NCBI GenBank assembly: GCA_009773075.1
Contig: WOUX01000102.1
Location: 1-5,547 of the forward strand
DNA: 5,547 bases
Direction of reading: 5' to 3'
From: a bacterium
GTDB lineage: Bacteria > Desulfobacterota > UBA8473
In this document: positions 1 through 5,547 of the stretch, in pieces
How the letters are laid out: each line of letters begins with the position of its first letter
How positions within the stretch are numbered: the stretch's first letter is position 1
Made by a program: the position numbers and the translations under genes
Notes under the pieces: model-generated
Databases searched by the model: none
Told to the model about the DNA's origin: nothing
What the model saw: only the letters and a program-made list of their open reading frames with translations

Positions 1-2
1 GT

Positions 3-2300
3 TTGAAACCTGCCCCTACTGCAAGAGATGAGATTCGGCTTTCCATTAAAGTTAACGGGATAGTCCAGGGGGTTGGGTTTCGTCCCTTTGTCTACAACCT
101 GGCACATAAATACAACCTGATGGGATGGGTGTGCAACTCTTCGGCAGGGGTGGAGATAGAAGCTGAGGGCAATGCCCATAGTCTGAAAGGATTCATAAGT
201 GAAATTACTGCAAATCCTCCTGTACTGGCCCACATAGAAAAGATAGAAGTTCAAGACAATCTTACTCATCAGGGAGAAAGTAGGTTTGAGATAAGGGAGA
301 GCATTAGAGAAGACGGTCAGTTTGTTCCTGTCTCCCCGGATATCTCTGTCTGCGAGGATTGTCTTAAGGAACTGTTCGATCCTGCGGACAGGAGATACCT
401 TTATCCCTTCATTAACTGCACCAACTGTGGCCCCAGGTTTACTATCATCAAGGATGTCCCCTATGATAGGGATAAGACCACCATGTCGAAATTTACCATG
501 TGTTTGCCCTGCAAAACTGAATACGAAGACCCTTTGAACCGTAGATTCCATGCTCAACCAAATGCCTGTCCAAAATGTGGACCTGAGATATCCCTTTTCG
601 ACTGTAACGGAAAAAGGGTGGAGTGTCAGGACATTGTCAATGAGGCAGCCCATCTTATCCTCCAGGGTTTTATTGTTGCAATAAAGGGGATTGGGGGGTA
701 CCATCTTGCCTGTGATGCCACCAACAGGGAAGCGGTGTCAAGGCTTCGGGGCAGAAAATATCGTGAGGATAAACCCTTTGCCCTGATGGTAGAAGGGATT
801 GAGGAGATAAATGCCTTTTGTTATCTGCAAAGGAAGGAAGAGTCTTTGCTCCTTGATCCCAAGAGGCCAATAGTCCTTTTAAAGAAGAGAGAGGATTCCA
901 ATCTTATTTCAGAAGAGGTAGCGCCAGGGAACAGATACCTTGGGGTTATGCTTCCATATTCTCCCCTTCACTACCTGATTTTAAAAGAGGTAAAGAGACC
1001 TCTGGTGATGACAAGCGGTAATATATCAGATGAGCCCATCGCCTACCACGATTCCGAGGCAATATCGAGGTTAGGCAGGATTGCCGATTATTTCCTGCTC
1101 CATAATAGAAAAATCTACCAGAGGACAGATGATAGTGTAGCCCGGATATTCGACGGCTCCCCAATGATGATAAGGAGATCAAGGGGTTATGTTCCTCTCT
1201 CGATAACCCTGCCCCTTTCCGGAGGTGAGGTTCTGGCATGTGGGGGACAATTAAAGAATACCTTTTGCCTTACCAGGGAAAATCATGCCTTTTTAAGTCA
1301 TCATATAGGGGATCTGGACAACCTGGAGACCCTCCGTTCCTTCGAAGAAGGGATAGAAGATTTCAAAAGGCTTTTTCACCTGAGACCGAAGGTAACCTGC
1401 TATGATCTCCATCCCGATTACCTTTCCACCAGGTATGCCCTGGCACAGGAAGGGGAAAAGGTAGGGGTTCAGCACCACCATGCCCATCTAGCCTCCTGCC
1501 TGGGAGAAAATGGGATAACGGATAGGGTTATAGGGGTAATATTTGATGGTTCAGGGTATGGAGAGGATGGCAACATATGGGGTGGGGAGTTTCTTGTGGG
1601 GGATTTTAGCTCCTTTGAGAGAATGGCGCACCTGGAATATGTACCTATGGCCGGCGGGGAGAAGGCAATCAAAGAGCCTTATCGAATGGCATTTGCCTAT
1701 CTTTTGGAGAGTTTCGTTGATGACGCCTTTGGGGTGATTCATAGCCTTAACTTAAGATGGGATACAGAAAGGCTCCATATCTTTAAACAGATGATAGAGA
1801 GAGGAATCAATTCCCCTCTGACCTCAAGTATGGGTAGACTCTTTGATGCAGTATCTGCCATACTGGGAGTAAAGGAAAGGATAAACTATGAGGGACAGGC
1901 GGCAGTAGAGCTGGAGATGATGGCATCTCATGGAGAAGGAGAGGAATACCCCTTTGAGCTTCTCAACACTTTGCCCTTAACGATCAGGGTTCAAGGTGTA
2001 ATAAGGAGCATAATAGATGACCTTATGGCCGGGACAGAGAAAGGTAGAATATCAGCACGGTTTCACAATACGATCTCAACTATTATCATCGAGGTATGCA
2101 GATGGATAAGGAAAAAGACAGCTTTAAATACAGTGGCATTAAGCGGTGGTGTTTTTCAAAATGTGAGATTGTTAAATTCATCTGTTAACAGATTAAAGAA
2201 AAATGGGTTTCTTGTCCTCACCCACCACGATGTTCCACCCAACGATGGGGGGATATCTCTGGGGCAGGCCCTGGTAGCCCTTAAAAAATTGGAGGAGTGA
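3..2300 (+). CDS. hypF: HypF, carbamoyltransferase for [NiFe]-hydrogenase maturation
   Basis: HypF uses carbamoyl phosphate and ATP to place a carbamoyl group on the C-terminal cysteine of HypE, the source of the cyanide ligands of the [NiFe] site; it acts in the cytoplasm. All family domains are visible in the 765 residues. An acylphosphatase domain (about 11-100) has VQGVGFRPFV with the catalytic Arg27 and Asn45. Two zinc-finger pairs follow: C117xxC120 with C139xxC142, and C167xxC170 with C189xxC192. A YrdC-like domain (about 210-395) has KGIGGYHLACDA near 228 and TSGN at 337-340. A Kae1-like domain (about 408-760) has HHHAHLAS at 491-498, FDGSGYG from 514, LSGGVFQN at 713-720 and NDGG at 747-750. 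The length is normal for the family. The start is uncertain: the TTG at base 3 gives a sensible N-terminus, but its ribosome binding site would lie outside the window and the frame is open to the left edge. The next ATG (residue 40) lies inside the acylphosphatase domain and is too late. Confidence 0.96.
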   Translation: MKPAPTARDEIRLSIKVNGIVQGVGFRPFVYNLAHKYNLMGWVCNSSAGVEIEAEGNAHSLKGFISEITANPPVLAHIEKIEVQDNLTHQGESRFEIRESIREDGQFVPVSPDISVCEDCLKELFDPADRRYLYPFINCTNCGPRFTIIKDVPYDRDKTTMSKFTMCLPCKTEYEDPLNRRFHAQPNACPKCGPEISLFDCNGKRVECQDIVNEAAHLILQGFIVAIKGIGGYHLACDATNREAVSRLRGRKYREDKPFALMVEGIEEINAFCYLQRKEESLLLDPKRPIVLLKKREDSNLISEEVAPGNRYLGVMLPYSPLHYLILKEVKRPLVMTSGNISDEPIAYHDSEAISRLGRIADYFLLHNRKIYQRTDDSVARIFDGSPMMIRRSRGYVPLSITLPLSGGEVLACGGQLKNTFCLTRENHAFLSHHIGDLDNLETLRSFEEGIEDFKRLFHLRPKVTCYDLHPDYLSTRYALAQEGEKVGVQHHHAHLASCLGENGITDRVIGVIFDGSGYGEDGNIWGGEFLVGDFSSFERMAHLEYVPMAGGEKAIKEPYRMAFAYLLESFVDDAFGVIHSLNLRWDTERLHIFKQMIERGINSPLTSSMGRLFDAVSAILGVKERINYEGQAAVELEMMASHGEGEEYPFELLNTLPLTIRVQGVIRSIIDDLMAGTEKGRISARFHNTISTIIIEVCRWIRKKTALNTVALSGGVFQNVRLLNSSVNRLKKNGFLVLTHHDVPPNDGGISLGQALVALKKLEE
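2291..2297 (+). promoter_or_regulatory. Ribosome binding site of hypC, inside the end of hypF
   Basis: GGAGGAG lies just before the ATG at 2300 and inside the last codons of hypF. It supports the ATG at 2300 over the in-frame GTG at 2297, which overlaps this site. The stop and start share one base (TGATG), so translation of hypC is probably coupled to that of hypF. Confidence 0.75.
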
Positions 2301-2530
2301 TGTGTCTTGGTGTCCCAGCCCGAGTTGAGGAGGTCCGAGGAGAAATGGGCACAGTATCTATCGGTGAGGCAAAGATCGAGGTAAGCCTTGTTCTGGTGGA
2401 TGGTGTATCCACAGGGGATTATGTCCTGGTACACGCTGGTTTTGCCATTGCCAGGGTTGACGAAAAGGAAGCAGTGGAGACCCTTTCCCTGATAAAGGAG
2501 ATGATAACTACTCAGGTAGATAGACTGTAG
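2300..2530 (+). CDS. hypC: HypC/HybG-family hydrogenase maturation chaperone
   Basis: HypC is a small cytoplasmic chaperone. It binds HypD while the Fe(CN)2CO group is built, then delivers it to the precursor of the hydrogenase large subunit. The 76 residues start with MCLGVPARV, the family signature, and Cys2 is the residue known to be essential for binding iron and the partner proteins. GDYVLVHAGFAI in the middle is the second conserved block. The length is typical. The ATG at 2300 is chosen because family members begin MCxGxP with the cysteine directly after the initiator methionine. The gene overlaps the hypF stop by one base. The last codons and the TAG stop lie inside a short inverted repeat that begins at 2522, so the C-terminal end (about DRL) may have been set by that element. 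The family assignment is firm; HypC and HybG paralogues cannot be told apart here. Confidence 0.95.
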   Translation: MCLGVPARVEEVRGEMGTVSIGEAKIEVSLVLVDGVSTGDYVLVHAGFAIARVDEKEAVETLSLIKEMITTQVDRL

Positions 2531-2584
2531 GCTATTAGCCTGTAGTAGCCTAATAGCCTCCTACAGACTAATAGGCTACAGCCT
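2522..2584 (+). repeat. Imperfect inverted repeat after hypC
   Basis: Two 24-base arms, 2522-2545 and 2561-2584, are reverse complements at 21 of 24 positions and enclose 15 bases. A shorter, perfect 10-base pairing also exists inside: AGGCTATTAG at 2529-2538 with CTAATAGCCT at 2550-2559. The region could therefore fold in two competing ways. The building block is roughly CTGTAGGCTATTAG. There is no T-run after it, so it does not look like a standard intrinsic terminator. It could still slow transcription or protect the hypFC end of the transcript. It is most likely a dispersed intergenic repeat of unknown role. Confidence 0.8.
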
Positions 2585-2655
2585 GTTCTTCTGACCGCCA
2601 CTTTGTCGGCCAGTTCAAACGCTCTAAGCTTGGTATGGTCTCGCATGGCGCGTTC

Positions 2656-2679
2656 CTACAGTCTAAAAGCCTACAGCCT
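2656..2679 (+). repeat. Third copy of the repeat arm, direct orientation
   Basis: Bases 2656-2679 match 2561-2584 at 21 of 24 positions in the same orientation: CTACAG, then WCTAAWAG, then SCTACAGCCT. The two copies flank a 71-base middle piece. The copy ends about 20 bases before the hypD ribosome binding site. Confidence 0.75.
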
Positions 2680-2697
2680 AAACACCTGAGTAGTTAC

Positions 2698-2702
2698 AGG
2701 AG
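2698..2702 (+). promoter_or_regulatory. Ribosome binding site of hypD
   Basis: AGGAG lies 10 bases before the ATG at 2713, a slightly long but acceptable spacing. It supports 2713 as the start instead of the upstream in-frame ATG at 2635, which has no purine-rich site in front of it. Confidence 0.6.
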
Positions 2703-2712
2703 ATGTTTTTGG

Positions 2713-3795
2713 ATGAAGTATATTGATGAATTCAGGGATCGGGATCTCTGTCTGTGCCTCATAGAGAAAATGGAATCCCTTTTGGGAGATTCTGAAGTTA
2801 CTATTATGGAGGTCTGTGGAACCCATACCATGACAATCTTCCGCTCAGGAATCAAATCCCTCCTTCCTCAGTCAATAAGGTTGCTTTCCGGTCCGGGGTG
2901 CCCGGTGTGTGTTACCCCCGCTGCCTACCTGGACCAGGCGATTGCCTTGTCAGAGATAGAAGATGTGATAATTGCTACCTTTGGCGACATGATGCGGGTT
3001 CCTGGTTCGGGTTCAAGTCTGGAAACGCAAAGGGCAGCAGGTAAAAAAATAGCGGTGGTTTATTCACCCCTTGATGCCCTGAATATAGCCAGGAATAACC
3101 CTGATAAAAAGGTGGTATTTCTGGCTGTCGGTTTTGAGACTACATCTCCCTCTGTAGCAGTGACGGCTATAGAGGCTAAGAAAATGGGAATTTCGAATCT
3201 ATACCTCTTGTCTGCTCATAAACGAATCCCTCCGGCACTGAGATTATTGGCAGAAGATAGTGATTTAAATGTGGATGGCTTTATTCTGCCAGGCCATGTG
3301 AGTACCATAATCGGTGTGAATCCTTATCTTTTCCTGGCTGAGGGATATGGCATTCCTTCGGTCATCTGCGGATTTGAACCCCTTGACATCCTTCAGGGAA
3401 TCTGTATGATTCTGTACCAGCTTAAGGAAAAAAGAGCCGTTTTAGAGGTTCAGTACAAAAGGGCAGTGAAGAACCATGGAAACCCTGGGGCAATGGCCCT
3501 GCTAAATAAGGTGTTTATCGAGACAGATAGTGAATGGAGGGGGCTCGGAGTAATAGCTAATAGTGGCTATGCTATGGGGGAGGAGTATAAAGAACTCGAC
3601 GCCAAAGAGGTATTTCCTTTGAAAGAAAGACCTTCGGTTGAAAACGAAGGTTGCATCTGCGGGGAGATACTGAAGGGGAGGAAGATTCCTCATCAGTGTC
3701 CCCATTTTGGCGAAAATTGCACCCCTTATTCTCCTTTGGGCCCCTGCATGGTAAGTAGTGAGGGAACCTGTGCCGCCTATTACAAATATGGATAA
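2713..3795 (+). CDS. hypD: HypD, iron-sulfur scaffold for the Fe(CN)2CO group
   Basis: HypD carries a [4Fe-4S] cluster and, with HypC, holds the iron on which the CN and CO ligands are assembled; HypE hands its cyanide to this complex in the cytoplasm. The 360 residues begin MKYIDEFRD, the usual family start, and the length is normal. The conserved cysteine blocks are present: MEVCGTHTM with Cys35, and GPGCPVC with Cys63 and Cys66. Other family blocks are GDMMRVPGS near 91-99, AVGFETTSP near 138-146, GHVSTIIG near 194-201, NHGNPGA near 254-260 and NSGYAMGEEY near 283-292. The C-terminal part has cysteines at 314, 316, 329, 336, 345 and 353, which include the ligands of the [4Fe-4S] cluster. 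A start at 2635 would add 26 residues encoded by intergenic repeat and is rejected. The gene follows a repeat-bearing spacer and overlaps hypE by 8 bases. Confidence 0.96.
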   Translation: MKYIDEFRDRDLCLCLIEKMESLLGDSEVTIMEVCGTHTMTIFRSGIKSLLPQSIRLLSGPGCPVCVTPAAYLDQAIALSEIEDVIIATFGDMMRVPGSGSSLETQRAAGKKIAVVYSPLDALNIARNNPDKKVVFLAVGFETTSPSVAVTAIEAKKMGISNLYLLSAHKRIPPALRLLAEDSDLNVDGFILPGHVSTIIGVNPYLFLAEGYGIPSVICGFEPLDILQGICMILYQLKEKRAVLEVQYKRAVKNHGNPGAMALLNKVFIETDSEWRGLGVIANSGYAMGEEYKELDAKEVFPLKERPSVENEGCICGEILKGRKIPHQCPHFGENCTPYSPLGPCMVSSEGTCAAYYKYG

Positions 3796-4786
3796 AAAGA
3801 TACTCCTGGCTCATGGCAGTGGGGGAAGTCTATCTCACAGGCTCATTGATGAGGTCTTCCTTAAGAATTTCAATAATCCTTTCCTTTCAGAAAAGGATGA
3901 TGGGGCAATAGTTGAGATAGGGGGAACAAAGCTTGCCTTCACCACTGACTCCTATGTGGTAAAACCCATATTCTTTCCCGGAGGAGACATAGGGAAGCTC
4001 TCAGTCTTTGGGACAGTGAACGACCTGGCAGTTATGGGGGCAGAGCCATTATATATCTCCTGTGGATTGATAATAGAGGAAGGATTGGGGCAAGGGATCC
4101 TGGAAAAGATAGCCCTTTCCATGGCTCAAGCGGCACAAAATGCCAGGGTACTTTTAGTTACAGGAGACACCAAGGTAGTTGAGAAAGGGGGGGCAGACAG
4201 GATTTACATCAATACCTCCGGTGTTGGGATAGTAAAAAAAGACCTCTCTGTAAAAGGGATTGAGGCTGGAGACAGAATCATTCTTTCAGGGAGTGTGGGG
4301 GAACATGAAGTTTCGGTGCTTTTAGCCAGGGAGGAATTTCCTTTTAACTCTAAGGTTACAAGTGACCTGGCACCTTTAAACCAGCTTGCATCCGATATCC
4401 TTGGGGTAGATGGGGTGAAGTTTATGAGAGACCCTACCAGGGGTGGACTGGCAACTACCCTAAATGAGATAGCCGAAGGTATAGGTCTGGGTATCGTAGT
4501 CTGTGAGGATAAGATAGGGGTATCTGACGGAGTGGCAGCGGTGTGTGAACTCCTTGGACTTGACCCTTTATACCTGGCAAATGAAGGGAAGATGGTGGTA
4601 GTAGTGAAACGGGATTGTGCCGGTGAGGTGCTTAAAAGGATGAAAGACAATCCCCTGGGAAAGGAAAGCGAAATTATTGGCGAGGTGGCGGCGGAGCTAA
4701 ACGGCAGGGTATGCCTGAGGACAAGGATTGGTGGTACAAGAATTCTGGATATGCTGGCAGGTGAGCAGTTGCCTAGGATATGTTAA
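3788..4786 (+). CDS. hypE: HypE, carbamoyl dehydratase that makes the cyanide ligand
   Basis: HypE accepts a carbamoyl group from HypF on its C-terminal cysteine, dehydrates it with ATP to a protein thiocyanate, and gives the cyanide to HypC-HypD. The 332 residues end in PRIC, the family hallmark, with the acceptor Cys332 as the last residue. The PurM-like fold shows in AHGSGG (8-13), FTTDSYVVKP (51-60), GTVNDLAVMGAEP (75-87), VTGDTKVVEKG (124-134) and RDPTRGGLATTLNE (214-227). These blocks form the ATP site and the dimer interface in the family. The ATG at 3788 is chosen because it places AHGSGG close to the N-terminus as in homologues. It overlaps the end of hypD by 8 bases (ATGGATAA) and has no clear ribosome binding site, so translational coupling to hypD is likely. 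An in-frame GTG at 3758 would add 10 residues with no better site. Confidence 0.96.
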   Translation: MDKKILLAHGSGGSLSHRLIDEVFLKNFNNPFLSEKDDGAIVEIGGTKLAFTTDSYVVKPIFFPGGDIGKLSVFGTVNDLAVMGAEPLYISCGLIIEEGLGQGILEKIALSMAQAAQNARVLLVTGDTKVVEKGGADRIYINTSGVGIVKKDLSVKGIEAGDRIILSGSVGEHEVSVLLAREEFPFNSKVTSDLAPLNQLASDILGVDGVKFMRDPTRGGLATTLNEIAEGIGLGIVVCEDKIGVSDGVAAVCELLGLDPLYLANEGKMVVVVKRDCAGEVLKRMKDNPLGKESEIIGEVAAELNGRVCLRTRIGGTRILDMLAGEQLPRIC

Positions 4787-4843
4787 AGGCAGGGGATTGG
4801 TGTACAAATCACACCCTGTAATTAGTTTGCCCTGAAAAATTCC

Positions 4844-4848
4844 GGAGG
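4844..4848 (+). promoter_or_regulatory. Strong ribosome binding site of the HoxU-like gene
   Basis: GGAGG lies 7 bases before the ATG at 4856. It is a near-ideal site and shows that the short frame starting here was a real translated gene start, although the frame closes after 55 codons. Confidence 0.8.
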
Positions 4849-4855
4849 ATATCCC

Positions 4856-5547
4856 ATGGATAAGAAGGTAAATCTGAAGATTGACGAAAGAGAGATAGTG
4901 GTAGACGAAGGTACGACAATCCTGGATGCAGCGCAGCAAAACGGCATTCGTATTCCCACCCTCTGCAACCATCCAAGTAGATGGGGCTCCCAGACTGGCT
5001 GCCAGCTGCGTTATGCCCGTTAGAGAAGGGATGGGGGTGGTCACATCCAACGATCGGATCATCGAAGCCAGACGAACCATCCTTGAGTTCATGTTTGCCG
5101 AGAGAAACCATTACTGCATGTCCTGCGCCCAGAGTGGAGATTGTGAGCTCCAGAGTCTAGCCTATGAGATGCAGATGGACCATCTCACCGTCCCTTCTTC
5201 CCACCAGGCATTTCCCGTTGATATAACAAGTGAGTACATGGCCATAGACCATAATCGATGTGTCTTATGCGGAAGGTGCATCAGGGGATGCCAGGAGATA
5301 GCAGGAGCCTATGTGCTGAATTTTCAAAATAGGGGTACTCACTCCCTTATCGGTCTGGATCTCAATGAAGAAATAGGAGAGTCTACCTGCTATTCTTGCG
5401 GTGTATGCATGCAGGTGTGCCCGACAGGGGCCATATACAATCGCTATAGAACACATTATGCAGTTAAAGGATACCCAAAAGACTGGGAGACCATTGACTC
5501 CTTTTGCCCCCAGTGCGGATTATTATGCCCAACACTCCATTTTGTCA
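4856..5547 (+). pseudogene. Interrupted and partial HoxU/NuoG-like iron-sulfur subunit
   Basis: The gene starts at ATG 4856 and its frame closes at TAG 5021-5023 after 55 codons. The first 40 residues (MDKKVNLKIDEREIVVDEG to TLCNHP) are the start of a plant-type [2Fe-2S] domain with Cys37. From about 4977 the homologous protein continues one base over, as VDGAPRLAASC and then MPVREGMGVV, and stays open to the window end. Homologues have some 14 residues containing CRxC between these parts, so about 40 bases appear to be missing. The second part carries a His-Cys cluster site HxCx2Cx5C (5109-5144), two ferredoxin-type [4Fe-4S] motifs, CVLCGRCIRGC (5259-5291) and CYSCGVCMQVCP (5388-5423), and a final Cx2Cx3C (5505-5528). 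In intact relatives this subunit passes electrons between NAD(P)H/flavin and a hydrogenase. NHYC, MDH and DHNRCVLC fit HoxU best; the last motif resembles the start of NuoG or formate dehydrogenase catalytic chains. Real decay and a sequencing or assembly error are both possible. The 3' end lies outside the window. Confidence 0.75.

Larger units (their letters stand above)
2531..2712 (+). other. Repeat-bearing spacer between hypC and hypD, no gene
   Basis: This is the only long spacer in an otherwise tightly packed hyp cluster. It holds most of the inverted repeat (from 2522), then a middle piece (2585-2655, about 55 percent G+C by hand count), then a further repeat copy (2656-2679). The middle piece has a small imperfect hairpin, CTGACCG (2591-2597) with CGGCCAG (2607-2613), and no recognisable RNA or protein gene. 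The hypD frame is open through part of the spacer from an ATG at 2635, but those 26 codons are translated repeat and do not match the family. I see no convincing promoter, although one could be hidden here to restart transcription for hypDE. Confidence 0.7.

Noticed and set aside
2522..2584. An intrinsic terminator after hypC.
   Set aside because: The inverted repeat is A+T mixed, has a long interrupted stem and is not followed by a run of T. It may still affect the transcript, but it does not meet the usual pattern.
2522..2679. A possible CRISPR array.
   Set aside because: There are only a few imperfect copies, in both orientations and at uneven distances, with no regular spacers and no cas genes.
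2635..2712. An N-terminal extension of HypD of 26 residues from the ATG at 2635.
   Set aside because: The added residues are translated repeat DNA, there is no ribosome binding site before 2635, and the family start MKYIDEFRD fits the ATG at 2713, which has AGGAG upstream.
4204..4650. A 148-codon minus-strand open frame inside hypE.
   Set aside because: It mirrors the PurM-like coding sequence of hypE, is rich in Ser, Thr and Pro as antisense frames often are, and has no recognisable domain.
4797..4815. A palindrome GGTGT-7-ACACC before the HoxU-like gene, as an operator of CRP/FNR or Rex type.
   Set aside because: Five-base arms arise easily by chance in a 69-base gap, and the half-sites do not match TTGAT/ATCAA or TTGTGA/TCACAA well.
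4797..4825. A promoter for the HoxU-like gene (TTGGTG with a TAATTA-like -10).
   Set aside because: The -10 match is poor, and the short gap after hypE fits read-through transcription at least as well.
4976..5023. Programmed ribosomal frameshifting in the HoxU-like gene.
   Set aside because: There is no slippery heptamer at the switch point, and a shift alone would still leave out the CRxC segment, so a deletion explains the data better.
4697..5111. Minus-strand open frames of 100 to 131 codons across the hypE end and the HoxU-like gene.
   Set aside because: They are antisense to sequence with clear family motifs, show no recognisable protein features, and have no ribosome binding site that stands out.

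Overview
The window is a bacterial hydrogenase-maturation locus with every gene on the + strand. Four [NiFe]-hydrogenase maturation genes lie in the order hypF-hypC-hypD-hypE. After them comes the start of an iron-sulfur, diaphorase-type gene (HoxU/NuoG-like) that is interrupted and also runs off the right edge. The base composition looks moderate, and the products point to an anaerobic or facultative H2-metabolising bacterium. The lineage cannot be fixed from this sequence. The short CTGTAGGCTATTAG-type repeats between hypC and hypD are the sort of dispersed intergenic element I associate loosely with environmental anaerobes, but that is only an impression.

Layout: hypF (3-2300) may be complete but starts at the very edge of the window. 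hypC (2300-2530) overlaps the hypF stop codon by one base. A 182-base spacer (2531-2712) carries copies of a short inverted/direct repeat and no gene. hypD (2713-3795) follows, and hypE (3788-4786) overlaps it by 8 bases. After a 69-base gap, a gene with a strong ribosome binding site starts at 4856. Its reading frame stops at 5023, while the rest of the same protein continues in another frame to the window end. Comparison with family motifs points to a small internal deletion of about 40 bases, not a single-base slip. The deletion removes the CxxC pair of the N-terminal [2Fe-2S] site.

How the genes work together: HypF carbamoylates the C-terminal cysteine of HypE using carbamoyl phosphate. 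HypE dehydrates this to a thiocyanate and passes cyanide to iron held on the HypC-HypD complex, which assembles the Fe(CN)2CO group for the large subunit of a [NiFe] hydrogenase. The key residues for these steps are visible in all four proteins. The nickel-insertion genes hypA and hypB and the hydrogenase structural genes are not in the window. The HoxU-like gene suggests that the client enzyme could be an NAD(P)-linked hydrogenase encoded downstream.

I found no clear new biological system here. The most notable points are the damaged diaphorase gene, its unusual extension past the normal end of a HoxU protein, and the repeat element that splits the hyp operon and supplies the stop codon of hypC.
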